Source of the DNA: Sphingomonas yabuuchiae
Lineage (GTDB): Bacteria > Pseudomonadota > Alphaproteobacteria > Sphingomonadales > Sphingomonadaceae
Direction of reading: 5' to 3'
Length of the DNA: 64,000 nt
Assembly: GCF_014199595.1 (NCBI RefSeq)
Contig: NZ_JACHNX010000001.1
Location: 124,001-188,000, forward strand
Part shown: in pieces, positions 41,680 through 53,350 of the stretch
Position numbering within the stretch: the first letter of the stretch is position 1
Layout of the letters: every line of letters starts with the position of its first letter
The notes under the pieces: model-generated
The model's database searches: none
Told to the model about the DNA's origin: nothing
What the model saw: the letters and a program-made list of their open reading frames with translations, nothing else
Position numbers and translations under genes: made by a program

Positions 41680-42414
41680 ATGAATCGACCGCCGCTTCAA
41701 CTCAATCCGTCCCTGGACACCGATCGCCTGGCGCGGAACTTTGCGCGGGACGGGCGGGTGCGGATTCCGGCCATCCTGACCGAGGAATGCGCGGTCTGGT
41801 GGCATGAGCATCTGCGCCAGCGTGGCGACTGGCGTCAGGTGGTGAACAGTGGCGATCGCCTGTTCGAACTGGATCGCACGACGCGCCAGGGCATGAGCCC
41901 GGAGCAACGGCAGGCGTTGGACGATGCCGTCTATGCAGGCGCGCGCCACGGCTTCCAATATCGTTACGAGACCATTCGTACGCCCGATGGTGTGGCCGCG
42001 CGGATTGCGAGCGACGATCCCTTGGCGGCCTTTGCCCACTGGATGTCGCAGGAGGCGACGCTCGATATGTTGCGCAAGATAGTAGGCGATGATGCAGTCG
42101 CCATGGCCGATGCGCAGGCGACGGCCTATGCTCCTGGAGATTTCCTGACCGGCCATGACGACGGTGTGGCGGGCAAGAACAGGGTGGCGGCCTATGTGCT
42201 GGGGATGACGCCGGCATGGCGGTGCGAATGGGGCGGGCTCTTGCTGTTTCACGGCGTGCAGGGCGACGCGGCCGAAGCCTGGGTGCCGCAGTTCAACACG
42301 CTCAACATTTTCGCGGTGCCGCAACCGCATAGCGTGTCGGAAGTAACTCGCGCCGCGCCTTATCGCCGTTATGCGATCACCGGCTGGTTGCGGCGCGGGC
42401 CGGTTCCGGTCTGA
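41680..42414 (+). CDS. 2-oxoglutarate/Fe(II) dioxygenase, prolyl-hydroxylase type
   Basis: The 244-residue protein has the double-stranded beta-helix of Fe(II)/2-oxoglutarate dioxygenases: His159 and Asp161 (TGHDDG), His217 (PQPHSV), and the 2OG-binding Arg at 229 or 230 (YRRYAITGW). FLTGHDDGVAGKNRVAAYVL and WGGLLLFH match the SM-20/PKHD-like group. It sits directly after three TonB receptors; such dioxygenases often neighbour sphingomonad receptors, but the substrate (a protein, sugar or small molecule) is unknown. The ATG is chosen 12 codons inside the open frame. Confidence 0.85.
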   Translation: MNRPPLQLNPSLDTDRLARNFARDGRVRIPAILTEECAVWWHEHLRQRGDWRQVVNSGDRLFELDRTTRQGMSPEQRQALDDAVYAGARHGFQYRYETIRTPDGVAARIASDDPLAAFAHWMSQEATLDMLRKIVGDDAVAMADAQATAYAPGDFLTGHDDGVAGKNRVAAYVLGMTPAWRCEWGGLLLFHGVQGDAAEAWVPQFNTLNIFAVPQPHSVSEVTRAAPYRRYAITGWLRRGPVPV

Positions 42415-42420
42415 GGGGGC

Positions 42421-42449
42421 GCGAGGCCGGGATGGTTTCCCGGCCTCGC
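42421..42449. terminator. Bidirectional terminator, dioxygenase/clpB
   Basis: GCGAGGCCGGGA and TCCCGGCCTCGC form a perfect 12-pair stem with a five-base loop between two converging genes. Confidence 0.8.
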
Positions 42450-42455
42450 GCGGAC

Positions 42456-45035
<2,580 letters not shown>

Positions 45036-45061
45036 CTGGTCTTCCTGTCGCTTTCCAGGTC

Positions 45062-45089
45062 AGATGGTGTTGTATTTTGGCAACACAAG
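45062..45089 (-). promoter_or_regulatory. Candidate heat-shock promoter of clpB
   Basis: Read on the minus strand, CTTG is followed after 18 bases by CCATCT, close to the alphaproteobacterial RpoH pattern (CTTG, about 17, CCTATNT). The spacer contains an inverted repeat, GTGTTG-N8-CAACAC on the plus strand. The elements lie about 27 bases before the clpB start. Confidence 0.4.
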
Positions 45090-45247
45090 GGGTGGGCGGA
45101 ATTTCCTGTCCGCAACATGGGATGGCCGTTTCGATAACGAAAGGGTCGAAAGACTTTCCTGCTGAAATCCGTGCGTCACGCCGCATTGCGGTCCGCCGCG
45201 CGGGCGCTATGCTCGGGCCATACACCTGAGTGGGGAGACTCAAAAAG

Positions 45248-48100
45248 ATGCGTATCAAGTCCGTGGCGCTGACCGGCGCCGCCGCCCTTGCGTTCGTCGT
45301 GCCGGGGCAGGCCGTTCTGGCCCAGGCCGCGCCGAAGACCGTGGCCGCCGCCAAGCCCGCGCCCGTCTCGGCGCTCGTGAAGGCGGTCGACATCCCCTAT
45401 CAGACCTTCACGCTGAAGAACGGCCTGCGCGTCGTCGTCCATACCGACCGCAAGGCGCCCGTGGTCGCGGTCAGCGTGTGGTACGATGTCGGGTCGAAGC
45501 ATGAGCCCAAGGGCAAGACGGGTTTTGCGCATCTGTTCGAGCATCTGATGTTCAACGGCTCGGAAAACGCACCGGGCGATTTCTTCGCGCCGCTCAAGTC
45601 GGTGGGCGCCACCGATTACAACGGCACCACCTATTTCGACCGGACCAATTATTTCGAGACGGTGCCGACCGCCGCGCTCGACCGGGCGCTATTCTTGGAA
45701 TCGGACCGCATGGGCTATCTGCTCGGCGCGGTGACGCAAGGGGTGCTCGACGAGCAGCGCGGTGTCGTCCAGAACGAAAAGCGCCAGGGCGACAACCAGC
45801 CTTACGGCCTGACCCAGTACAAGATCCTGAGCGGCCTGTTCCCCGAGGGGCATCCTTATGCCCATTCGACCATCGGCTCGATGGCCGATCTCGACCAGGC
45901 CTCGCTGGAGACGGTGAAGGACTGGTTCCGTAGCCATTATGGCCCGAACAACGCCGTGCTGGTGCTGGCGGGCGACATCGATGTCGCCACCGCCAAGCCG
46001 TTGGTCGAGAAATATTTCGGTGCGATCCAGCCGGGTCCGAAGAGCGTGCTGCCGACCGTCACCGTCCCGACGCTGCCCGCGCCCGTCAACGAGGAGATGA
46101 AGGACCGCGTCGCCGCCGTCATGATCAGCCGCAACTGGGCGGTGCCGGGGCTGAACGATCCCGAAACCGCCTCGCTGGTCGTGGCCGGTTCGATCCTGGG
46201 CGGGCTCGCCTCGTCGCGGCTCGACAATATCCTGGTCAAGCAGGAAAAGCTGGCGGTGCAGGTGTCGGCGGGCGACCGTCCCTTCTCGCAGGTCGGCATG
46301 TTCAACATGATGGCGATCGTCCGTCCCGGCGTCGATCCGGCGCTGGTCAACAAGCGGATGGATGAGATCCTCGCCGACTTCCTGAAGAACGGCCCGACCG
46401 CCGATGAGGTGCAGCGCGCCGTGACCCGTTTCGTGTCGGGCCGCGTCCAGGGGCTGGAGTCGGTCGGCGGCTTCGGCGGCAAGGCGGTCGCGCTGGCCGA
46501 GGGCACGCTCTACTCGAACGATCCCGGCAAATATAAGAAGCAGCTCGAGGGGATCGCCGCGCAGACGCCCGCGACCGTTAAGGCGGCGGCCGACAAGTGG
46601 CTGTCGCGCCCGGCCTATACGCTGACCGTCGTGCCGGGCGCGCGGGACGCCTATGAGGAAGCCAAGGTGCCGCCGCGTGCCGATGTGCCCGCCGCCCCGG
46701 AACAGGCGCCCCAGGGCACGCGTGGGCCGCTGCCCGATGTGGGGCAGGTCAAGCCGCTGAGCTTCCCCGCCGTCCAGCGCAGCCGCCTGGCCAATGGCAT
46801 CGAGCTGATCTACGCCCAGCGCACCGCCGTGCCGGTCACGCAGATCGCAACCTCGTTCGATGCCGGTATCGCCGCCGACGTGCCCGGCAAGCTGGGCACG
46901 CAGCGTATGGTGCAGGCGATGCTCGACGAGGGCACGACCCATCGCAACACCATCGCCATCGCCGAGGAGCAGGAACGGCTGGGCGCCTCGATCGGGTCGA
47001 GCGCGACGAACGACCGCACCGTCGTCGGCCTGGACGTGCCGAGCATCAACCTGGCCCCCGCGCTCGACCTTTATGCCGATATCCTGCGCAACCCGGCCTT
47101 CCCCGATCCCGAACTGGCGCGGGTAAAGGCGCAGACGCTGGCGGGCATCAAGCAGGAGCTGACCAGCCCGCAGGGGCTGGCGGGCCGCGTCCTGCCGCCG
47201 CTCGTCTATGGACCGACCAGCCCCTATGCCAAGGCGCAAGGGGCGGGCGATCCGGCGGCGGTCGCGGCGATGACCCGCGAGCAGCTGATCGCGTTCCAGC
47301 AGGCGTGGCTGCGTCCCGACAAGGCGAAGATCTTCGTCACCTCGGACCGTCCGCTGGCCGAGGTGAAGGCCGCGCTCGACCGGGTGTTCGGCGATTGGAA
47401 GGGCACCGGTACGGCGGGCGTGAAGAGCTTCACCGCGGGCCAGCCCTCCGCGCCGAAGATCGTGCTGGTAAACCGGCCCGACAGCCCGCAGTCGATGATC
47501 ATGGCGGGCGCGCCGACCGCGCTGAAGGGGGTGGACGACCTGCTGCTCCAGAACACGGCGAACGACGCGTTGGGCGGCAGCTTCCTCAGCCGCATCAACA
47601 CCGATATCCGGGAGAACAAGCACTGGTCCTATGGCGTGCGGGGCGGGTTCCAGACCTCGGAATTCGCAGCGCCCTATATCATGTCGGCACCGGTGCAGGC
47701 GGACAAGACCGGCCCGTCGATCGACGCGCTGCGCACCGACGTGGCCGAGTTCCTGACCACCAAGCCGATGGACCGGGTCGAATATGACCGCGCGATCACC
47801 GGCGCGATCCGTTCGCTGTCGGGTAATTTCGAAACCTCGGGCGCGGTCCTGTCGGCGATGCAGGCCAACGACCTGTACCGTCGCCCGGACAATTACTATG
47901 CGACGATCACCCAGCGTTATCAGGCGATGACCTTGCCGGCGCTGAACAAGTCGATCCAGACGGCGTTGAACCCCAAGAGCTTCGTCTGGGTGGTGGTCGG
48001 CGATGCCAAGACGGTCAAGCCGCAGCTCGATACGCTCGGCCTGCCCGTCGAGGTGGTCGAACCGTCGGCGATCGTCGCGACCGCCCCGGCGGCACAATAA
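45248..48100 (+). CDS. Secreted M16 family zinc protease, two-domain
   Basis: The 950-residue protein has a signal peptide (VALTGAAALAFVVPGQAVLA) and two pitrilysin-type repeats. The first carries the inverted zinc motif HLFEH (His95, Glu98, His99) and the distal Glu in VVQNEKRQG; the second (from about residue 510) lacks the motif and is the usual inactive partner. It probably degrades peptides in the periplasm. GGGGAGA precedes the ATG. A 99-residue gene follows after 12 bases. Confidence 0.93.
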   Translation: MRIKSVALTGAAALAFVVPGQAVLAQAAPKTVAAAKPAPVSALVKAVDIPYQTFTLKNGLRVVVHTDRKAPVVAVSVWYDVGSKHEPKGKTGFAHLFEHLMFNGSENAPGDFFAPLKSVGATDYNGTTYFDRTNYFETVPTAALDRALFLESDRMGYLLGAVTQGVLDEQRGVVQNEKRQGDNQPYGLTQYKILSGLFPEGHPYAHSTIGSMADLDQASLETVKDWFRSHYGPNNAVLVLAGDIDVATAKPLVEKYFGAIQPGPKSVLPTVTVPTLPAPVNEEMKDRVAAVMISRNWAVPGLNDPETASLVVAGSILGGLASSRLDNILVKQEKLAVQVSAGDRPFSQVGMFNMMAIVRPGVDPALVNKRMDEILADFLKNGPTADEVQRAVTRFVSGRVQGLESVGGFGGKAVALAEGTLYSNDPGKYKKQLEGIAAQTPATVKAAADKWLSRPAYTLTVVPGARDAYEEAKVPPRADVPAAPEQAPQGTRGPLPDVGQVKPLSFPAVQRSRLANGIELIYAQRTAVPVTQIATSFDAGIAADVPGKLGTQRMVQAMLDEGTTHRNTIAIAEEQERLGASIGSSATNDRTVVGLDVPSINLAPALDLYADILRNPAFPDPELARVKAQTLAGIKQELTSPQGLAGRVLPPLVYGPTSPYAKAQGAGDPAAVAAMTREQLIAFQQAWLRPDKAKIFVTSDRPLAEVKAALDRVFGDWKGTGTAGVKSFTAGQPSAPKIVLVNRPDSPQSMIMAGAPTALKGVDDLLLQNTANDALGGSFLSRINTDIRENKHWSYGVRGGFQTSEFAAPYIMSAPVQADKTGPSIDALRTDVAEFLTTKPMDRVEYDRAITGAIRSLSGNFETSGAVLSAMQANDLYRRPDNYYATITQRYQAMTLPALNKSIQTALNPKSFVWVVVGDAKTVKPQLDTLGLPVEVVEPSAIVATAPAAQ

Positions 48101-48112
48101 GGGAGAGTGAGA

Positions 48113-48412
48113 ATGGCGGATATCGACGGAACCTGGGATTGCATCGTCAAGTCGCCGCTGGGCGACCAGGAAATGACGCTGACGGTCACGACCGAGGGCG
48201 ATCGCTTCACCGGTTCCGGCGGCGGCCAGATGGGCGCGATGGAGATCGAGGGCGACGTGTCGGGCAATACGATCACGTGGAAGATGTCGATCTCCTCGCC
48301 GATGCCGATGACGCTGGACTGCGAAGCGACCGCCGATGGCGACACGCTGACCGGCTCGGTCGGTGCGGGCGCGTTCGGCAGCTTCCCGCTGTCCGGCACG
48401 CGCGCGGGGTAA
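48113..48412 (+). CDS. Small beta-rich companion protein of the protease
   Basis: The 99-residue protein has no signal peptide and is beta-rich, with DGTWDCIVKSPLGDQEMTL, a Gly/Ser loop, and TLDCEATADGDTLTGSVGAG. It looks like a small beta-barrel or lipocalin-like fold; the function is unknown. GGGAGAG precedes the ATG and it is co-transcribed with the M16 protease gene. Confidence 0.8.
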   Translation: MADIDGTWDCIVKSPLGDQEMTLTVTTEGDRFTGSGGGQMGAMEIEGDVSGNTITWKMSISSPMPMTLDCEATADGDTLTGSVGAGAFGSFPLSGTRAG

Positions 48413-48431
48413 TTTCCGCGGGCTGAATTGG

Positions 48432-48468
48432 GGAAGGGCGGTGCGTCGGAGGACGGGCCGCCCTTTCC
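48432..48468 (+). terminator. Terminator of the M16 operon
   Basis: GGAAGGGCGG pairs with CCGCCCTTTCC around a GC-rich loop about 20 bases after the stop codon of the small gene. The T-run is poor, so confidence is moderate. Confidence 0.6.
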
Positions 48469-48480
48469 ATTGGGGGTGGG

Positions 48481-48574
48481 GCGTGGGCTTCGACTTCGCT
48501 CAGGCTGAACGGAATTTGGTATCAAGCCCCATACCCCAACAGCCGTTCAGGCTGAGCGAAGTCGAAGCCCACGC
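48481..48574. repeat. Family A inverted repeat, copy 3
   Basis: GCGTGGGCTTCGACTTCGCT at 48481 onwards is mirrored by GCGAAGTCGAAGCCCACGC ending at 48574; the 32-base arms are perfectly complementary and surround 30 bases. It is the longest perfect copy in the window. Confidence 0.9.
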
Positions 48575-48652
48575 GAAAACCTTCGCGACATAACTGGTTC
48601 AATTCCCGTCAAATCCCGTTACGCTGCCCTCAAAGACACACGAGGGACCAGC

Positions 48653-50458
48653 ATGATCGACCGTCGCCATTTCCTAGGCGGAACCGCCGCCATGGCCGTC
48701 GCTGCGCAAAGCGAGGCCATCGTTGCGCAAGATACCCCCTCGACCAAACTCACCGCCCTGTTCGACACGCTGGTCCAGGAACAGCTCCGCCGCAGCCCCG
48801 AAGCCGCGACCAATCTCGGCCTCGACACCGGCGCGAATGCCGATCTGCGCAGCCGACTTTCCGACCAGTCGCCCGCCGGAATCGCGGCGGCGAAGGCCGC
48901 GACGCAGGCCGATCTGACCCGGTTGCAGGCGATAGATCCCGCCGCCCTGTCGCCCGAGGAGCGGATCGACCTGGAATCGATCCTCTATACCCGCCGTTCG
49001 GCCCAGGCCGTGCAGGCGTTCGATTTCGGCGGCAGCTCCTACGGCCCCAGCCCCTATGTCGTGTCGCAGCTGTCGGGCGCATACCAGTCGGTCCCCGATT
49101 TCCTCGACACCAAGCACAAGATCGCCAGCACGGGCGATGCCGACGCCTATCTGATGCGGATGCGCGCCTTTGCCCGGCAGATCGACGCGCAGACCGACCG
49201 AATGCGCCATGATGCGGGGCAAGGCGTGGTGCCGCCCGACTTCATCCTGGACCTCGCGCTCGAACAGATGGGCAAGACGCGCCAGCCCGCCGACCAGGCG
49301 CTGGTCGTCCAGTCGCTCGCGCGTCGCACGGCCGAAAAGGGGCTGGGCGATCGTTACGCCGCACAGGCCGGGACGATCTACGACGCCGAAATACTGCCCG
49401 CGCTCGACCGCCAGATCGCCTATGCCAAGGCACTCCGGGCGAAGGCCACGCATGACGCGGGCGTCTGGAAACTGCGTGAAGGCGCGGCCTATTATCCCGT
49501 GGCGCTGAAGGCCAATACGACGACCAGCTTCTCGCCCGACGAGGTGCACCGCTTCGGCCGCGACCAGGCAGCGATGCTGTCGGCGCGGCTCGATGCGCTG
49601 CTCCGGAAACAGGGCTATACCAAGGGCAGTGTCGGGCAGCGCATGGCCGCGCTCTACAAGAATGCCGACCAGCTCTATCCCAATACCGATGAGGGCAAGC
49701 GCGCGGCCATCGCCTATTGCAACGCGCGGCTGGACGCGATCCGCACCCGCCTGCCCCAGGTGTTCGAGCGCATCCCGCCCTATGGTTTCGAGGTGCGCCG
49801 CGTGCCGCCGCAGACCGAGGCGGGCGCGGCGGCGGCCTTTGCGCAGGCTCCCGCGATCGACGGCTCGCGCCCCGGGCTCGTCTATTTCAACCTGAAGGAC
49901 AGCGCCGACTGGCCCAAATTCTGCCTGGCGACGACCGTCTATCACGAGGGGCTGCCGGGCCATCAGATGGAGAGCGGCCTTGCGCTGTCGAACACGCGCC
50001 TGCCGCTGATCCGCAAGATCAACGGCTTTTCGGGCTATGGCGAGGGCTGGGCCCTCTATGCCGAGCAGCTGGCGGACGAGATCGGCATGTATGATGACGA
50101 TCCGCTGGGGCAGCTGGGATATCTGAAGTTCCTGCTGTTCCGCGCCAATCGCTGCGTCGTCGATACCGGCCTGCACCATCTGCGCTGGACCCGCGAACAG
50201 GCGATCCGCCATTTCGTCGAGGCCGAGGGCGAGGCGGAGGGCTTCGCCACCCGCGAGGTCGAGCGTTACTGCGTCAATCCCGGTCAGGCGGCGAGCTATA
50301 AGCTCGGCCATTCGGTGTTCGTCGACATTCGCGATTCCGCCAAGACGCAAAAGGGCGACCGCTTCGACCTGAAGGCGTTCCACACCGCCGTGCTGCGCCA
50401 TGGCCGCGTACCGCTCGACGTGTTGCGCCGTGTCGGGGAGGAATGGGCCAAGGCTTGA
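48653..50458 (+). CDS. Secreted DUF885 family metalloprotein
   Basis: The 601-residue protein begins MIDRRHFLGGTAAMAVAAQS, a twin-arginine-like signal. It is a DUF885 protein with an M1/M3-like alpha-helical fold and the candidate zinc site HEGLPGHQ (His431, Glu432, His437), followed by GYGEGWALYAEQLADEIGMY. Members are annotated as putative metallopeptidases. Its position after the M16 gene suggests joint peptide breakdown in the periplasm; that is inference. Confidence 0.9.
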   Translation: MIDRRHFLGGTAAMAVAAQSEAIVAQDTPSTKLTALFDTLVQEQLRRSPEAATNLGLDTGANADLRSRLSDQSPAGIAAAKAATQADLTRLQAIDPAALSPEERIDLESILYTRRSAQAVQAFDFGGSSYGPSPYVVSQLSGAYQSVPDFLDTKHKIASTGDADAYLMRMRAFARQIDAQTDRMRHDAGQGVVPPDFILDLALEQMGKTRQPADQALVVQSLARRTAEKGLGDRYAAQAGTIYDAEILPALDRQIAYAKALRAKATHDAGVWKLREGAAYYPVALKANTTTSFSPDEVHRFGRDQAAMLSARLDALLRKQGYTKGSVGQRMAALYKNADQLYPNTDEGKRAAIAYCNARLDAIRTRLPQVFERIPPYGFEVRRVPPQTEAGAAAAFAQAPAIDGSRPGLVYFNLKDSADWPKFCLATTVYHEGLPGHQMESGLALSNTRLPLIRKINGFSGYGEGWALYAEQLADEIGMYDDDPLGQLGYLKFLLFRANRCVVDTGLHHLRWTREQAIRHFVEAEGEAEGFATREVERYCVNPGQAASYKLGHSVFVDIRDSAKTQKGDRFDLKAFHTAVLRHGRVPLDVLRRVGEEWAKA

Positions 50459-50504
50459 CCGCAATCAGCATCGCGGTGATCCTCCTGAGCGGGAGAATAT
50501 CGCG

Positions 50505-51320
50505 ATGCAGGTCAGGGCTTCGATCGGGCCGGATGGCGGGCGGCGGCGGACGGCCGTCATCGCCACGGCAATGGTTCACGTCGCGTTCTTGGCGCTGTTG
50601 CTCTGGGGGGCGCCACGGCCCTCGACGAGTCCGACCGAACGCCCCGCGCTGATCCTGTTCGACCTGCCGCGCCCGCCGGACCCGCCGCCCGTTCCCGTCA
50701 CGCCGCCGCCGGTCTCCGCCCAACCGGTCAAGCGGGAGAGCGCGGTCCTTCGCCCCACCGCCGGGGGCGGATCACCACGTCCGACAAGGGCGCCGATGGC
50801 CGAGCAGGCGGCACCGGCCGCTGCCGCCCCGGCGCGGTTCGATCGGGTCGATCGGCCCGCCCCCGCTGCGGAGTTCAGCACCGACCTGCCGCTGCGCGCC
50901 GGGACGGCGGCGTCGGACGGCCGGGGCGTCGGTATTGCCAGTGGACACGGCACCGGCGGCGAAGGGCAGGGAACCGGCAACGGACGCGGTGATGGCGATG
51001 GACCGGGGGAGGGGAGGCTTCGCTTCGCGCTGGCCGAGTGGATCGAAAAACCGCCCCAGGAGCTGATCGACGAGGCCTTTCCCGAAAGGGCGAGAAACGG
51101 CGGCGTAAGCGGCGTGGCGGTCCTGCTCTGCTTCGTCCCGACGCCCGGCCAACCCAAAAGCTGTTCGATCGCCGCCGAACGGCCAAGAGGAAGCGGTTTC
51201 GGTCCGGCGGCGCTGGGACTCTACCGGAAATTCCGCATCCGCCCGGTGATGAAGGGCGATGAAGTCTATCAGGCCCAGGTGCTGGTGCCCGTGACCTTCG
51301 ATGTCAAAAAACGACCCTAG
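50505..51320 (+). CDS. TonB-like energy transducer protein
   Basis: The 271-residue protein has one membrane helix near residues 17-36 (AVIATAMVHVAFLALLLWG), a Pro-rich periplasmic part (DLPRPPDPPPVPVTPPPV), a Gly-rich linker (GTGGEGQGTGNGRGDGDG), and a C-terminal TonB-like domain (SGVAVLLCFVPTPGQPKSCS, then ALGLYRKFRIRPV). It may energise outer-membrane receptors, but no exbB or exbD lies near. The ATG is chosen 35 codons inside the open frame, with GGGAGA nine bases before it. Confidence 0.75.
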   Translation: MQVRASIGPDGGRRRTAVIATAMVHVAFLALLLWGAPRPSTSPTERPALILFDLPRPPDPPPVPVTPPPVSAQPVKRESAVLRPTAGGGSPRPTRAPMAEQAAPAAAAPARFDRVDRPAPAAEFSTDLPLRAGTAASDGRGVGIASGHGTGGEGQGTGNGRGDGDGPGEGRLRFALAEWIEKPPQELIDEAFPERARNGGVSGVAVLLCFVPTPGQPKSCSIAAERPRGSGFGPAALGLYRKFRIRPVMKGDEVYQAQVLVPVTFDVKKRP

Positions 51321-51337
51321 CGACCGGGCTCACAGCA

Positions 51338-51416
51338 AGATGACAAGCGATGAATTCACGCCTCCCCTTCAGGGGAGGGGCATGTGTTGGTTCGATGCGA
51401 TGTGATCACAACCTAG
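51338..51416. repeat. Family C element, degenerate copy
   Basis: CCTCCCCTTCAGGGGAGG forms the same inner hairpin as the 25479 element, and the flanks share GATGA, TTCAC, TTGGTTC and GATCAC-type stretches. Terminal repeats are worn. It touches the last codon of purK. Confidence 0.65.
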
Positions 51417-52465
51417 CGCAGCACTCGCGTGATATGCCCCATTTTGCGACCAGGCCGTGATTCGCCCTTGCCGTAAAGGTGCAGATGCGTACCCTTCTCG
51501 GTCAGCGCGGACTCCCACGCATCGTCGCCGATCAGGTTTTCCATCTGCACTTGCGCGCCGGTCAGCGACGTATCACCCAGCGGCAGGCCGCAGATCGCGC
51601 GGATATGGTTCTCGAACTGCGAGGTTTCGGCGCCCTCGATCGTCCAATGGCCCGAATTGTGGACGCGCGGGGCCATCTCGTTGAAGACGGGGCCGTTCTC
51701 GGTCGCGAAGAACTCGCAGGCCAGCACACCGACATAGCCCAGTTCCTCGGCGATGCGGATGGCAAGCGCGGTCGCTTCCTCGGCCTGCGCCGCGATCTCG
51801 GCCGGAGCGGGCAGGCTCGAGGTGCGCAGGATCGCGTCGCGGTGGACATTGTGCGGCGGGTCGTAGCGGACCGTCCTGCCGTCCAGCCCACGTGCGATCA
51901 GGATCGAGAATTCGTGGCTGAAGTGGATGAATCCTTCCAGCACGGCGGGGCCGCCGATCACCTCGAACGCGGCAGGTGCTTCGCTGATGTCGCGGATCAA
52001 CACCTGGCCCTTGCCGTCATAGCCGAAGCGCGTGGTCTTCAGGATGGCGGGGCAGCCGATCCGCTCCAGCGCGGCGGTCAGGTCGGCGGCGCAGTTCACT
52101 TCGGCCCAGGGGGCAGGGCGCCCGCCGACCTTCTCGACGAAGCTCTTTTCGGCGATCCGGTCCTGCGCGACACGGAGCGCGGCCGGAGCGGGGTGGACGG
52201 GCAGCCGTTCGGCCAGCCATTCGACCGGCGTCACGTCGACATTCTCGAATTCGTAGGTCACGACGTCGCAGGCGGCGACGAAATCGGCCAGCACCACCTT
52301 GTTGTGATAATCGGCGCGGGTCAGCGAGGACGCGGTCTGCGCCGCGACGCTTTCCTCATCGGGGGCCAGCACATGGGTGCGATAGCCGAGCTGTGCGGCG
52401 GCCACCGCCAGCATCCGGCCCAGCTGGCCGCCGCCCAATATCCCGATCGTCGAACCCGGCTTCAT
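51413..52465 (-). CDS. purK: 5-(carboxyamino)imidazole ribonucleotide synthase
   Basis: PurK carboxylates AIR with ATP and bicarbonate in purine synthesis. The 350-residue ATP-grasp protein begins TIGILGGGQLGRMLAVAA and has CPAILKTTRFGYDGKGQ, the carboxylate site FFATENGPVFNEMAPRVHNS, and SGHWTIEGAETSQFENH. It is four bases after purE on the same strand, the usual purEK operon. Confidence 0.97.
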   Translation of the reverse strand: MKPGSTIGILGGGQLGRMLAVAAAQLGYRTHVLAPDEESVAAQTASSLTRADYHNKVVLADFVAACDVVTYEFENVDVTPVEWLAERLPVHPAPAALRVAQDRIAEKSFVEKVGGRPAPWAEVNCAADLTAALERIGCPAILKTTRFGYDGKGQVLIRDISEAPAAFEVIGGPAVLEGFIHFSHEFSILIARGLDGRTVRYDPPHNVHRDAILRTSSLPAPAEIAAQAEEATALAIRIAEELGYVGVLACEFFATENGPVFNEMAPRVHNSGHWTIEGAETSQFENHIRAICGLPLGDTSLTGAQVQMENLIGDDAWESALTEKGTHLHLYGKGESRPGRKMGHITRVLR

Positions 52466-52469
52466 TGGC

Positions 52470-52949
52470 TTACCCTTGCGGATCGTTGGCGACGCTGTCG
52501 GTCTGGCGCTGGCGCCACGCCTTCAGGCGCTCGGCGAGGCCCTCGTCGGACAGCGACAGGATCGAGGCGGCGAGCAGGCCCGCATTGATCGCGCCCGCCT
52601 TGCCGATGGCCAGCGTGCCGACGGGAATGCCGCCGGGCATCTGGACGATCGAGAGCAGGCTATCCATGCCCTTCAACGCCTTGGACTCGACCGGCACACC
52701 CAGCACCGGCAGATGCGTCATCGACGCGGCCATGCCGGGCAAATGCGCGGCACCGCCCGCGCCCGCGATGATGACCTTGATCCCGCGATCGGCGGCGCCG
52801 GTGGCGTAATCGTACAGGCGCTGCGGCGTGCGGTGCGCGGAGACGACGCGGGTCTCGTGGTCGACGCCCAGCGCCTCCAGAGTCTCGGCGGCGTGCCGCA
52901 TGGTTTCCCAGTCCGACGTGGACCCCATGATGATCCCGACCGAAATCAT
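52470..52949 (-). CDS. purE: N5-CAIR mutase
   Basis: PurE converts N5-CAIR to CAIR. The 159-residue protein has the class I signature [51 protein letters not shown], and [20 protein letters not shown]. It leads the purEK operon. Confidence 0.97.
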   Translation of the reverse strand: MISVGIIMGSTSDWETMRHAAETLEALGVDHETRVVSAHRTPQRLYDYATGAADRGIKVIIAGAGGAAHLPGMAASMTHLPVLGVPVESKALKGMDSLLSIVQMPGGIPVGTLAIGKAGAINAGLLAASILSLSDEGLAERLKAWRQRQTDSVANDPQG

Positions 52950-53090
52950 ATCCGCTGTTCCGCTCTAGCCCCTTTGGCCCCGTCGCCGGGGAAGCGGGCT
53001 GACTAGCGGCACGCGGCGAGGGGGGCAACCATTGCTATGCGTTTCCGTATACTCTCTCGCGCATTTTGGTGCAGGCGTGGCGGCGTGGAC

Positions 53091-53113
53091 TCCGACTTCG
53101 CTCAGCCTGAGCG
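53091..53113. repeat. Family A half site, copy 4
   Basis: TCCGACTTCGCTCAGCCTGA followed by GCG matches one arm of the family-A element with one change. No opposite arm is seen near. Confidence 0.7.
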
Positions 53114-53128
53114 TAGGGTAGAGTTGGG

Positions 53129-53350
53129 TTCGCGCGGAGACGCGGAGACGCGGAGGTGCCGGTATGGGCGGCCGCGTGGCCCACCCTCTTGAACGGAAGA
53201 CGACAATGCGCTGCCATTGGGGCGACAGGCTTGCGCCGCAGACCAAATCTCCGCGCCTCCGCGTCTCCGCGCGAATAAGATCTTCGTGTCTTTGCGGCTT
53301 CGCGTGAGAAGCAAATGGTTCACGCGAAGCCGCAATGGCGCAAAGTGCTT
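53129..53350. repeat. Family B long inverted repeat, copy 2
   Basis: CGCGCGGAGACGCGGAGACG on the left faces CTCCGCGCCTCCGCGTCTCC on the right, followed by CTTCGTGTCTTTGCGGCTTC and then a second, inverted outer arm CACGCGAAGCCGCAATGGCG. It matches copies near 15347 and 58155. Confidence 0.8.

Noticed and set aside
38223..41681. 1152-codon minus-strand frame opposite TonB receptor 3
   Set aside because: Same reason: long antisense frame in GC-rich coding DNA, no start signal or family features.
53321..53350. Attachment site or IS end near gpmA
   Set aside because: The sequence is an extra inverted copy of the family-B outer arm; no integrase, transposase or target duplication is seen.
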